64,000 nucleotides of DNA. Source: CAVSVP01 sp963731125 (lineage in GTDB: Bacteria; Pseudomonadota; Gammaproteobacteria; Competibacterales; Competibacteraceae). The notes beneath the pieces are model-generated. The model had not been told where the DNA came from, ran no database searches, and saw nothing but the letters and a program-made list of their open reading frames with translations. Shown piece after piece: positions 7,490 through 15,164 of this stretch (positions within the stretch are counted from its first letter, which is position 1; every line of letters starts with the position of its first letter). Location: contig CAVSVP010000029.1 of assembly GCA_963731125.1 (NCBI GenBank), positions 1 to 64,000 on the forward strand. Reading direction: 5' to 3'. A program made the translations under genes and the position numbers.

Positions 7490-7935
7490 CCATGACGTTC
7501 CGGTGATGATCTTTCTGCGGTCGGAGACATATCCTCACGAATTTGGATTAGTTTAGCAGAACGGACAGCTTGGCCGGGCTGGATCCGAACTGGCAAAAGC
7601 GGCTGAAATACGGCCACTTCATTGACCACTACGCACAGTTGAGCGAAACTGAGTAGCGACGCTGCCAAGACGAATACTTGTTGAGCAGCGCACAGCAGGA
7701 GGCGTCCATGGGACTGTTGCGCTATAGCTGACAAAAAAATCGGCACGAGAATTTGCCATGAGGTATTTCCTAAGAAAGATGCCGTTGTTAAAACGGCAAT
7801 TGATCCGCCAGTTTGGACCGTTTGCCGGACTGGGTGGAAGTGGAACTGGCCGAGACGGTATCAGCGCAATTAGAACGATGGGGCGAACGAGTGTTGGACG
7901 TTGAAAAATAGAAAGAAGTGTTTGGAAGTACTTGA
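7490..7935 (+). pseudogene. decayed Rpn family A-like gene, 3' half
   Basis: VPVMIFLRSETYPHEF, then LAGLDPNWQKRLKYGHFIDHYAQLSETE (stop), QDEYLLSSAQQEASMGLLRYS (stop) match RpnA copy 1 from about residue 105 on. The end (FGPLPDWVEVELAETVSAQLERWGERVL in mixed frames) is a DUF4351-like C-terminus different from that of the other copies, so this is a distinct, older paralog. GGAGGCGTCC before an internal ATG at 7710 keeps the intragenic-start pattern even here. Confidence 0.55.
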
Positions 7936-8168
7936 TGAACAGCAAATTTGACCGAATCACCGTCAATCCCGAAATAATGAACGGCCAGCCCTGCATCAGG
8001 GGAATGCGGCTCACCGTGCGGCGAGTACTGAAGGCAATCGCCCTGTACCCAGACAGAAACGAACTCAAAGCAGAGTATCCTGAACTAGAAGATGAAGATA
8101 TTCGGCAGGCACTCGCGTTTGCTGCCAATAACCTTGACGATCAAATTATTCCTCTGGACGCGGCTTGA
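7932..8168 (+). CDS. DUF433 antitoxin, pair 1
   Basis: This 78-residue protein shows the DUF433 pattern: FDRITVNPEIMNGQPCIRGMRLTVRRVLKAIALYP, then EYPELEDEDIRQALAFAANN. The fold is a helix-turn-helix-like antitoxin. The stop overlaps the TTG start of a PIN-like gene (8165-8168), the usual two-gene toxin-antitoxin order. Both genes are intact. The gene starts inside the decayed tail of the preceding Rpn remnant. Confidence 0.83.
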   Translation: MMNSKFDRITVNPEIMNGQPCIRGMRLTVRRVLKAIALYPDRNELKAEYPELEDEDIRQALAFAANNLDDQIIPLDAA

Positions 8169-8542
8169 TAAAAATCTTACTTGATCAGGGTATGCCGCGC
8201 TCTGCTGTTGCCCATCTTAAGGACGGCGGTTGGGATGCGGTGCATGCTTATGATATCGGATTAAGCCGGGCCTCCGACTCAATCATCCTGGAGCGTGCAC
8301 GACAAGACGGACGTATTGTTATCACCTTGGATGCTGATTTCCATGCCCTTCTCGCCATTACCAATGCGGCTGCTCCATCGGTAATTCGGATACGCCAGGA
8401 GGGCTTACGTGGCACTGCACTAGCCGAACTTCTGCTCCGTATTTGGCCACAGATTGAACGTCAAATCCTGCAAGGTGCAATGGTCACCATAACTAAGACG
8501 TCAATTCGGATCCGTCAGTTGCCCATTCTTACCAAGAAATAG
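8165..8542 (+). CDS. DUF5615 PIN-like toxin, pair 1
   Basis: This 125-residue protein begins IKILLDQGMPRSAVAHLKDGGWDAVHAYDIGLSRASD and contains RIVITLDADFHALLA. The acidic positions (LLDQ near residue 7 and LDADF near 58) match the Mut7-C/DUF5615 PIN-like RNase fold. It starts at TTG 8165, overlapping the DUF433 stop. No nearby ATG gives the conserved first strand. It is the likely RNase toxin controlled by the DUF433 partner. Function is inferred from family and gene order. Confidence 0.82.
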   Translation: MIKILLDQGMPRSAVAHLKDGGWDAVHAYDIGLSRASDSIILERARQDGRIVITLDADFHALLAITNAAAPSVIRIRQEGLRGTALAELLLRIWPQIERQILQGAMVTITKTSIRIRQLPILTKK

Positions 8543-8592
8543 CGGTGGGAATATGTTCCTAAGACACATTGATGGCACATTAGGTATACCTT

Positions 8593-8784
8593 GCCGATCT
8601 TTAAACCACGTTACCGGTCGTTGATCCTAAACAGCGCTAGCCGGATATTCGTTTGGCCAAAGAAAAATTAGGTTGGGAACCTAAAATTAAACTGGAAGAG
8701 GGTCTGAAGCAGACGGTTGCCTATTTTGAGTCGTTGCTCACGAAAGGGTCGAAAGAACAAAAAGCTTTGAGTGTTAAGCCTTAA
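8593..8784 (+). pseudogene. uxs 3' fragment 2
   Basis: It aligns with the last 60 or so codons of uxs: a frame-damaged IFKPLPTDDPKQRQPD segment, then in frame LAKEKLGWEPKIKLEEGLKQ and AYFESLLTKG, followed by a new tail (SKEQKALSVKP, stop). It sits directly before a four-helix-bundle gene like fragment 1. Positions 8543-8592 show nothing else. Confidence 0.68.
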
Positions 8785-8842
8785 GCTTGGAATGAGGATG
8801 GGAAAAAGCTGGAAGGAAGAAGGCTAAAGGACGCATGATATT

Positions 8843-9223
8843 TTGAAATTCGAAGACCTGGAAGTCTGGAAACGCTCGGCACGGTTGAGTGCCGAGATCT
8901 ATAAAGGTATCCAACAGCTGAAAGATTATGGCTTTCGAGATCAGCTAGGCCGTGCTGGATTATCGGTTCCCAGTAATATTGCAGAAGGTTTCGAGCGCGA
9001 ATCTATCCGCGAATGCGTTAACTTTTTATCCTATGCCAAAGGATCATGTGGTGAGCTGCGAACCCAAATCTACATCGGCATGGATATCGGCTATATCGAC
9101 GCCCAGCATATCGGCTATATCGACGCCCAGCAAGGCCAGCGGTGGATCAAAGAGAGTCTAGAAATTTCGTCTATGCTGGGCGGCCTAATCCGAACCAAAC
9201 GGAAACACTTAGCAACGCAGTAA
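8843..9223 (+). CDS. four-helix-bundle protein (S23 type), copy 2
   Basis: This 126-residue protein is almost identical to the copy at 4674, with the same TTG start and the same three-codon frame just upstream (ATGATATTTTGA). It carries a 24-bp tandem duplication that repeats AQHIGYID, lengthening the third loop or helix by eight residues. Its end, HLATQ, is the ancestral C-terminus not altered by the MITE. An extensive heptamer array follows 10 bases after the stop. No enzymatic role is known for the family. Confidence 0.83.
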   Translation: MKFEDLEVWKRSARLSAEIYKGIQQLKDYGFRDQLGRAGLSVPSNIAEGFERESIRECVNFLSYAKGSCGELRTQIYIGMDIGYIDAQHIGYIDAQQGQRWIKESLEISSMLGGLIRTKRKHLATQ

Positions 9224-9233
9224 ACCTTCTTCT

Positions 9234-9359
9234 GAACCTCGAACCTCGAACCTCGAACCTCGAACCTCGAACCTCGATCCTCGAACCTCGAACCTCGAAC
9301 CTCGAACCTCGAACCTCGATCCTCGAACCTCGCTCCTCGCTCCTCGATCCTCGAACCTC
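9234..9359. repeat. GNNCCTC heptamer array 3 (18 perfect-register units)
   Basis: Exactly 18 contiguous 7-bp units: GAACCTC thirteen times, GATCCTC three times and GCTCCTC twice. Only positions 2 and 3 vary, and register is never lost. The array joins a four-helix-bundle gene to a 24-bp scrap of RpnA and then RpnB copy 2. Confidence 0.93.
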
Positions 9360-9403
9360 AAACTCAGTAACCAGCCAAACAGTACCTAAAACTAACTCGC
9401 CCC

Positions 9404-10389
9404 ATGTCAATTCCCAGCAACCCCCATGATCACTTCTTCAAAGAAGTCTTCACCCGCCCAGAGGCAGCCAGTGATTTTCTACGCCATTACCTGCCACCGC
9501 AAGTGGCCGCACAGCTGGACACTACCACTCTAGAGATCTGCAAGGACTCCTTCGTAGACTCGGAACTGGCCGAGCATCGTTCGGATCTTTTATATCAGTG
9601 GGTTTTCGCGACGGTGGGACCGGCTATGTCTATGTGCTATTTGAGCACAAGAGCTATCCCGAGCCGCTGATTGCGCTAGATTTATTGCGCTATCAACTGC
9701 GCATCTGGGAGCAGTGGCGCAAGGCTGGCAACAGCGGCCGGTTGCCGGTTATACTGCCGATTGTGGTGTATCATGGCAGGACTGGCTGGTCGATAGCAAC
9801 CACCTTAGCGGCGTTAGTCGAAGAGCGGCCGGTGCTGGCACCTTATGTGCCGAATTTTCACTATATCGTGACCGACCTCACCCGCTACCGGGACGAAGAC
9901 ATCCGCGGGGTGGTGCATCTGCGCGTAGCGATGTTGTTGTTTAAGTACATCTTTCGCGACGAGCTACGCGAGCGCCTGCCCGAGATCCTGGGGCTGCTTA
10001 GCGAACTGGCGCAAAAGCGCAGTGGCTTAGAATATCTGGAGACGGTACTGCGTTATGTCGCACGCGGCACAGACAAACTGCAACCGGATGAGCTACACCA
10101 GGCGCTCACCCAAGCACTAACTAGAAAAGAGGAAATTATGCCAACCATCGCTGAACAGTGGATTCAACAAGGCGTTCAACAGGGCGTTCAACAAGGCCTA
10201 GCGGCTGAACGACAGCTACTCCTGCGGCAGGCTCGACACCGGTTTGGTGCAGATGTGGCGGAAGCCAGTATGCCACTGCTGGAGCAAATTGCTGATCCTG
10301 CGCTACTGGAAGAACTCGGTGAGGCACTACTGGATTGCCCGCAGAGTGAAGATTGGCTGAAGGCATTGACTGCAAAGACGAAAGGTTAA
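9404..10389 (+). pseudogene. Rpn family B copy 2, one-base frameshift
   Basis: The ATG at 9404 gives MSIPSNPHDHFFKEVFTRPE through SDLLYQ. One base is then lost near 9595 relative to copies 1 and 3 (TCAGTGGGTTTTC for TCAGGTGCGCTTTC). The downstream frame (from about 9600) continues as a complete Rpn core (VYVLFEHKSYPEP) and C-terminus to 10389. The break falls just before the E-x-K catalytic element, so the full-length nuclease cannot be made. The internal start (GAGGAAATT, ATG 10138, 83 residues) survives. No slippery homopolymer is evident at the break. Confidence 0.8.
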
Positions 10390-10419
10390 CGGATCTTCTA
10401 ACCCTTTCTTAAAGCTAAC

Positions 10420-10580
10420 ATGGCCATTGCCTCAGTCACTAGCAAAGGGTAGGTTACAATTCCCCAATTGGTGCACCAGCGCTTGGGTAGCATGCTCAAG
10501 AGCAACAAGGCGGCCGTGTCTGCGGATTTTGACCCAGCGACATTGCTCAAGGCCGTAATCGGGAGACACCGACGTGCCAG
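10420..10580 (+). pseudogene. AbrB-type antitoxin remnant (copy 3) plus PIN-toxin start
   Basis: It reads MAIASVTSKG, TAG at 10450-10452, VTIPQLVHQRLG, the same deletion junction as the copy at 7125, then LKSNKAAVSADFDPATLLKA and a short VIG-like stretch resembling the first strand of a PIN toxin. Amber stop and deletion are both shared with the 7125 copy, so they were duplicated after decay. Confidence 0.58.
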
Positions 10581-10637
10581 TTTACAACGGAAAAACTAAT
10601 GAGGTTGTATCTGCTGCATGATGGATGGCTGTTTCTC

Positions 10638-10727
10638 GCCCCTCGAACCTCGGACCTCGAACCTCGAACCTCGAACCTCGGACCTCGAACCTCGAACCTC
10701 GGACCTCGAACCTCGAACCTCGGACCT
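10638..10727. repeat. GNNCCTC heptamer array 4
   Basis: About 13 units: GAACCTC, with GGACCTC recurring every two to four units and one GCCCCTC. The array stays open in the frame of the following DUF433 gene, so an automatic start call could wrongly extend that protein through the repeats. Confidence 0.9.
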
Positions 10728-10733
10728 GATTTT

Positions 10734-10958
10734 ATGATCGAGCGTATCACAATCGACCCAGATATCTGCCATGGCAAGCCCTGTATCCGTGGGCTACGTT
10801 ATCCTGTCGAAACGGTACTGGAGTGGTTAGCCAGTGGGATGACCATTGAAGAGATTCTTGCGGATTACGAAGATCTAGAGCGGGAAGACATCCTCGCGGC
10901 GCTCAATTACGCGGCGCGTCTCATTCACGTCAAGTGCCTAGTTTATCCTGCGGCATGA
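10734..10958 (+). CDS. DUF433 antitoxin, pair 2
   Basis: This 74-residue protein, MIERITIDPDICHGKPCIRG, then VETVLEWLASGMTIEEILADY and LEREDILAALNYAA, is a textbook DUF433. I take ATG 10734, at the family N-terminus. The longer frame back to 10599 only translates heptamer repeat. No ribosome site is visible in the repeat-derived leader. The stop overlaps the toxin ATG (ATGA). It is only distantly similar to pair 1 at 7932, so the two pairs are not recent copies of one another. Confidence 0.88.
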   Translation: MIERITIDPDICHGKPCIRGLRYPVETVLEWLASGMTIEEILADYEDLEREDILAALNYAARLIHVKCLVYPAA

Positions 10959-11308
10959 AATTTCTTATCGACGCCCAGCTGCCCAGACGGTTTGCTAGCT
11001 GGCTAGCGGCGCAGGGACACGACGCTAAACACACCCTCGATTTGCCGGTAGGTAATCGCACTCCGGACAGTGAACTTATCGCGCTTGCCGAGCGAGAAAA
11101 CCGGGTAGTTGTAACGAAAGATGATGATTTCGTCCAATCTTTTTTAGTGAACGATCAACCTTATCGGCTGTTACTGATTACGACAGGCAACACCAGCAAT
11201 ATTGAGCTTGAACAGTTGATTGCTGCCAATCTTGCGCAACTCGTTCAAGCATTGAATGAATATCGGTTTGTTGAGCTGAGTAAAGATTTTGTGGTAATCC
11301 ATCAGTGA
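10955..11308 (+). CDS. DUF5615 PIN-like toxin, pair 2
   Basis: This 117-residue protein starts MKFLIDAQLPRRFASWLAAQGHDAKHTLDLP and contains RVVVTKDDDFVQSF. The acidic residues after the first strand (Asp6) and in KDDDF match the DUF5615/Mut7-C PIN-like nuclease fold. ATG 10955 overlaps the DUF433 stop by four bases. The pair is intact and is flanked by a heptamer array upstream and a 135-bp MITE downstream. Confidence 0.87.
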   Translation: MKFLIDAQLPRRFASWLAAQGHDAKHTLDLPVGNRTPDSELIALAERENRVVVTKDDDFVQSFLVNDQPYRLLLITTGNTSNIELEQLIAANLAQLVQALNEYRFVELSKDFVVIHQ

Positions 11309-11335
11309 GTCATAAGCTTTAAGTTTTAAGTTTTA

Positions 11336-11470
11336 ACCCTCGGTTCGCCCATTTTTGTAATATGTTGAATTTTAAAATGAATTTTCAACAATTTTCGAGA
11401 ATAAAGCATTTATTGAATATATAAGTTGTTGAATTTTAAAAGCTTTCAAAAAAATGAGCGAACCGAGAGT
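11336..11470. mobile_element. 135-bp MITE (type A), copy 1
   Basis: The terminal inverted repeats ACCCTCGGTTCGCCCATTTT and, in complement from the right, ACTCTCGGTTCGCTCATTTT match at 18 of 20 positions. TTTA flanks both ends (11332-11335, 11471-11474). The AT-rich interior contains a further palindrome around TGTTGAATTTTAAAA. There is no coding capacity. The sequence recurs at 12980 with a different 4-bp duplication. Confidence 0.85.
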
Positions 11471-11540
11471 TTTAAGTTTTAATCTTTAAGTGGGGATGAA
11501 ACAGAGCTGGAAGGAAGAAGGCTAAAGGACGTACGAGATT

Positions 11541-11864
11541 TTGAAGTTTGAAGATCTGAAAGTTTGGAAACGCTCGGCACGGTTGAGCGCTGATAACTAC
11601 AAAGGTATTCAACAACTTAAAAATTATAGCTTTCGGTATCAGCTATACAACGCTGTATTAAAAGCTTTTTACCAGATATCCCAAAATCGACTGGCAAGGT
11701 GCAATGGATTTCAGAAACAGCATTGCTCATCAATACTTGATATCGATGCCTACCAGGTCTACTGTATAGGCACCTACAGGCTGGAGCCCATCTCTGCGGC
11801 CATCAATAGAAATGATTTGCTACTTCAGAACCGAACCCAGCTAGCCATTGATGTAAGGCTTTAA
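11541..11864 (+). pseudogene. chimera of four-helix-bundle 5' end and HepT 3' end
   Basis: The first 36 or so codons (FEDLKVWKRSARLSADNYKG, then QLKNYSFRYQL) are a diverged four-helix-bundle start at TTG 11541. From about 11655 the sequence becomes the HepT-like C-terminal half. In its own frame that half keeps RNSIAHQY, an intact RX4HXY motif, before one lost T shifts the rest (DAYQVYCIGTYRLEPISAAI). The reading frame over the join is open by chance, so a 107-residue chimeric product is possible but unlikely to fold. Confidence 0.6.
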
Positions 11865-11879
11865 GCTTCAGATAGCAGC

Positions 11880-12821
11880 ATGAGCCACGACCAGAACTTC
11901 AAGAATCTGATTCTCGATTATCCGCGACAAGCGCTGGAATTTTTCGCCGCGGCGGAAGCGGAAAATCTACCCTGGGAAACGGCACGGATTACACCGATAC
12001 GCCAAGAGCAGTTGCAGGAGCGATTAGGAGAACGATTTCGCGAACTGGATATTCCGTTGTTGGTAGAATGGCCGGACGGGCAGCGGGCGGCACTAGTGTT
12101 TGTGGTAGAAGAGGAAACCGAACCGGGGCGGTTTTCCATTCACCGGCTTGCCCATTACTGTCTGGATCTAGCCGAACTGCTGGATACCGAGCGGGTAGTC
12201 CCGGTAGTGATTTTCCTGCGCCCCGGGGTGCATCCTTACGAATTACGGTTGGGGGGAGAGCGACAGAGCCATCTGCACTTCCAGTACCTTGCCTGTGACC
12301 TGTATCAGTGGCCGGCCGAACGGTACCTGGAGAGTGCCAACCTGGTGGCGCGTTTAAACCTGGTCAACATGGCGTATACTGGAGATCAACGGCTTGAGGT
12401 CTACGCCCATGCCCAGGACGGCTTAGCTGGGCTGGAGCCAAACTGGGACAAGCGGCTGAAATACGTTGACTTTATTGACCATTATGCACAGTTGAGTGAA
12501 ACCGAATGGCGGCGCTACCAAGATGAATACTTGATGAGTAGTGCGCAGCGGGAGGTGATCATGGGGATGTTGAGCTATAGCCGGCAAGAGGGTCGGCAAG
12601 AAGGGCGGCAAGAAGGGCGGCAAGAAGGGCGGCAAGAAGGGCGGCAAGAGGGCGAGGCGAGAAGCCTGCTGACTTTTTTGGAGGCCCGCTTTGGTCCGCT
12701 TGACGAGGCCATACGCAAGCAGGTGTCGGAGATGGATGTGGCGACATTAGAGACAATGATTAAACGTGCAGCTAAGGCGGATTCCCTGGAGGCAGTGTTT
12801 GGCGACAAGCTGAATCATTGA
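11880..12821 (+). CDS. Rpn-family nuclease, family A copy 2
   Basis: This 313-residue protein is almost identical to the copy at 3483, differing mainly by six rather than two RQEG units (a 12-bp tandem repeat CGGCAAGAAGGG at about 12587-12650). The strong internal site GGAGGTGATC precedes ATG 12561 in frame, giving a possible 86-residue C-terminal product. Upstream it shares the HepT remnant and leader of copy 1. Downstream it shares about 150 bp with copy 3. The intact reading frame and very low divergence indicate recent duplication or gene conversion. Confidence 0.76.
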   Translation: MSHDQNFKNLILDYPRQALEFFAAAEAENLPWETARITPIRQEQLQERLGERFRELDIPLLVEWPDGQRAALVFVVEEETEPGRFSIHRLAHYCLDLAELLDTERVVPVVIFLRPGVHPYELRLGGERQSHLHFQYLACDLYQWPAERYLESANLVARLNLVNMAYTGDQRLEVYAHAQDGLAGLEPNWDKRLKYVDFIDHYAQLSETEWRRYQDEYLMSSAQREVIMGMLSYSRQEGRQEGRQEGRQEGRQEGRQEGEARSLLTFLEARFGPLDEAIRKQVSEMDVATLETMIKRAAKADSLEAVFGDKLNH

Positions 12822-12975
12822 AGATCAATTAGTTTTCAATGTCCTGTTTTCAGTATCTAAAAGGGTTGATGCGATAGAGAAATACCCTTGGATCCTTTGA
12901 CGACTTGTACATCTAGAAACGGTCCTACCAACCGACTGTTCATGTTAACGGCCTTAAAGTTTAAAACTTAAAGCT
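12822..12975. repeat. direct repeat downstream of RpnA copies 2 and 3
   Basis: The 150 or so bases after RpnA copy 2 (TTAGTTTTCAATGT, GATGCGATAGAGAAATACC, GAAACGGTCCTACC) recur with about 10% differences at 13781-13935 after copy 3. A more diverged relative follows copy 1 at 4377-4474. No gene is visible in it. Confidence 0.75.
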
Positions 12976-12979
12976 TCTT

Positions 12980-13114
12980 ACCCTCGGTTCGCCCATTTTT
13001 GTAATATGTTGAATTTTAAAATGAATTTTCAACAATTTTCGAGAATAAAGCATTTATTGAATATATAAGTTGTTGAATTTTAAAAGCTTTCAAAAAAATG
13101 AGCGAACCGAGAGT
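12980..13114. mobile_element. 135-bp MITE (type A), copy 2
   Basis: Same sequence as the element at 11336, including both terminal inverted repeats, but flanked by TCTT (12976-12979 and 13115-13118). Sharing the sequence while having different target duplications shows two independent insertions of one element rather than a segmental copy. Confidence 0.85.
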
Positions 13115-13119
13115 TCTTA

Positions 13120-13209
13120 GCCGGCAGTGGATCAAAAGGGAGTTTAGAGATTTCGTCTATAATGTGTAGCCTTATCCGAACGAAACGGAAGCACCTGGTC
13201 ACCCAATAA
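13120..13209 (+). pseudogene. four-helix-bundle 3' remnant
   Basis: It matches the last 28 or so codons (RWIKESLEISSMLGGLIRTKRKHL) with stops and frame damage. It is followed directly by a heptamer array, as in the complete copies. Confidence 0.55.
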
Positions 13210-13217
13210 ACCCTCCT

Positions 13218-13272
13218 TCCTCGAACCTCAAACCTCGCTCCTCGAGCCTTATACCTCGAACCTCGAACCTCA
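13218..13272. repeat. GNNCCTC heptamer array 5
   Basis: About eight units, partly degenerate (GAGCCTT, ATACCTC). It ends in CTCAAACTCAG, which runs without a break into RpnA sequence. Confidence 0.8.
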
Positions 13273-13276
13273 AACT

Positions 13277-13780
13277 CAGTGGCCAGCCGAACGGTACCTG
13301 GAGAGTGCTAACCTGGTGGCGCGTTTGAACCTGGTTAATATGGCGTATACTGGAGATCAACGGCTTGAGGTCTACGCCCACGCCCAGGACGGCTTAGCTG
13401 GGCTGGAGCCAAACTGGGACAAGCGGCTGAAATACATTGACTTTATTGACCATTATGCACAGTTGAGCGAAGCCGAATGGCGGCGCTACCAAGACGAATA
13501 CTTGGCGAGTAGTGCGCAGCGGGAGGTGATCATGGGGATGTTGAGCTATAGCCGGCAAGAGGGTCGGCAAGAAGGGCGGCAAGAAGGGCGGCAAGAAGGG
13601 CGGCAAGAGGGCGAGGCGAGAAGCCTGCTGACCTTTTTGGAGGCTCGCTTTGGTCCGCTTGACGAAGCCATACGCACGCAGGTGTCGGAGATGGATGTGG
13701 CGACATTAGAGACAATGATTAAACGTGCAGCCAAAGCGGATTCCCTGGAAGCGGTGTTCGAGGGTAGGCTGAATCATTGA
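13277..13780 (+). pseudogene. Rpn family A copy 3, 5'-truncated
   Basis: The sequence equals RpnA from about codon 142 (QWPAERYLESANLVARL) to the end and has five RQEG units. The N-terminal nuclease part is replaced by a heptamer array. A GTG at 13316 could start a 154-residue product. The internal site GGAGGTGAT before ATG 13532 would give an 82-residue protein. If the short C-terminal product is an antitoxin, this truncated copy may still supply it. Confidence 0.72.
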
Positions 13781-13946
13781 AAATCAATTAGTTTTCAATG
13801 TTCCGTTTTCAGTATCCAAAAGCGCTGATGCGATAGAGAAATACCTTTGGATCCTTTGAAGACTTGTGTATCTGGAAACGGTCCTACCAGCCGGCTGTTC
13901 ATGTTGATGTCCATAAAGCTTAGAGTTTAAAACTTAAAGCTTTTTA

Positions 13947-14036
13947 ACCAATGGTGGATCAAAGAGAGTCTAGCAATTTCGTCTATGCTGGGCGGCCTAA
14001 TCCGAACCAAACGGAAACACCTGGCACCCAATAAAC
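13947..14036 (+). pseudogene. four-helix-bundle 3' remnant
   Basis: RWIKESLAISSMLGGLIRTKRKHL is readable, then one base is lost before the ancestral stop. It has no 5' part. A heptamer array follows. Confidence 0.58.
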
Positions 14037-14046
14037 CTTGAATTTT

Positions 14047-14109
14047 GAACCTCGAACCTCGAACCTCAAACCTCAAACCTCAAACCTCATGCCTCGCTCC
14101 TCGAACCTC
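14047..14109. repeat. GNNCCTC heptamer array 6
   Basis: Nine units of GAACCTC, AAACCTC and GCTCCTC type, again ending in CTCAAACTCAGTGGCCAGCC, a scrap of RpnA, just before RpnB copy 3. Confidence 0.85.
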
Positions 14110-14153
14110 AAACTCAGTGGCCAGCCAAACGATACCTAAAACTAACTCGCCCC

Positions 14154-15128
14154 ATGTCAATTCCCAGCAACCCCCATGACCACTTTTTCAAAGACGTCTT
14201 CACCCGCCCAGAGGCAGCAAGCGATTTTCTGCGCCATTACCTGCCGTCGGAGGTAGCCGCACAGCTGGATACTACTGCGCTGGAGATCTGCAAAGACTCC
14301 TTTGTGGACCCAGAGCTGGCCGAGCACCGCTCGGATCTTTTATATCAGGTGCGCTTTCGCGATGGTGGCACCGGCTATGTCTATGTGCTATTTGAGCATA
14401 AGAGCTATCCTGAGCCGCTGATTGCGCTGGATCTATTGCGCTATCAACTGCGCATCTGGGAGCAGTGGCGCAAGGCTGGTAACAGCGGCCGGTTGCCGGT
14501 TATACTGCCGATCGTGGTGTATCATGGCAGGACTGGCTGGTCAGTGGCAACCACCTTAGCGGCTCTGGTAGAAGAGCGGCCGGTGCTGGCGCCCTATGTG
14601 CCGAATTTTCATTATATCGTGACCGACCTCACCCGCTACCGGGACGAAGACATCCGCGGGGAGGTGCATCTGCGCGTAGCGATGTTGCTGTTTAAGTACA
14701 TCTTTCGCGACGAGCTACGCGAGCGGCTGCCTGAGATCCTGGGGCTGCTTAACGAACTGGCGCAAAAGCGCAGCGGCCTGGAGTACCTGGAGACGGTACT
14801 GCGTTATGTCGCGCGCGGCACAGACAAACTGCAACCGGATGAGCTACACCAGGCGCTCACCCAAGTGCTAACCGGAAAAGAGGACATTATGCCAACCATC
14901 GCTGAACAGTGGATTCAACAAGGCGTTCAACAAGGCCTAGCGGCTGAACGACAATTGCTCCTGCGGTTGACCCGGCGCCGGTTTGGTGCAGATGTGGCGG
15001 AAGCCAGTACGCCCCTGCTGGAGCAAATTGCTGAACCTGCGGTACTGGAGGAACTCGGTGAGGCACTACTGGATTGCTCTCAGGGTGAAGATTGGCTGAA
15101 GGCGCTAGCGGCAAAGGCTGGAGGTTAA
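14154..15128 (+). CDS. Rpn-family recombination-promoting nuclease, family B copy 3
   Basis: This intact 324-residue paralog of the gene at 5988 has the MSIPSNPHDHFFKDVFTRPE opening, PD-(D/E)XK core (SDLLYQVRFRDGG, VYVLFEHKSYPEP) and LPVILPIVVYHG. It has the fewest IQQG/VQQG repeats of the three copies. AGAGGACATT precedes an in-frame ATG at 14889 that would give a 79-residue C-terminal protein (MPTIAEQWIQQG start). The leader CTAAAACTAACTCGCCCC is shared with copy 2 and lacks a strong ribosome site for the full-length start. The internal start is better provided. Confidence 0.87.
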   Translation: MSIPSNPHDHFFKDVFTRPEAASDFLRHYLPSEVAAQLDTTALEICKDSFVDPELAEHRSDLLYQVRFRDGGTGYVYVLFEHKSYPEPLIALDLLRYQLRIWEQWRKAGNSGRLPVILPIVVYHGRTGWSVATTLAALVEERPVLAPYVPNFHYIVTDLTRYRDEDIRGEVHLRVAMLLFKYIFRDELRERLPEILGLLNELAQKRSGLEYLETVLRYVARGTDKLQPDELHQALTQVLTGKEDIMPTIAEQWIQQGVQQGLAAERQLLLRLTRRRFGADVAEASTPLLEQIAEPAVLEELGEALLDCSQGEDWLKALAAKAGG

Positions 15129-15164
15129 CGAGACTCCTAACCTTTTCTTGAAGCTAAGACATTC

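Noticed and set aside
9590..9605. Programmed frameshifting in RpnB copy 2
   Set aside because: No slippery heptamer or downstream structure is evident and the other two copies are in frame. A simple one-base deletion explains it.
10599..10733. N-terminal extension of the DUF433 protein through the heptamer array (APRTSDLEPRTSNL)
   Set aside because: The frame is open only because 7-bp repeats happen to lack stops. The family N-terminus starts at 10734.
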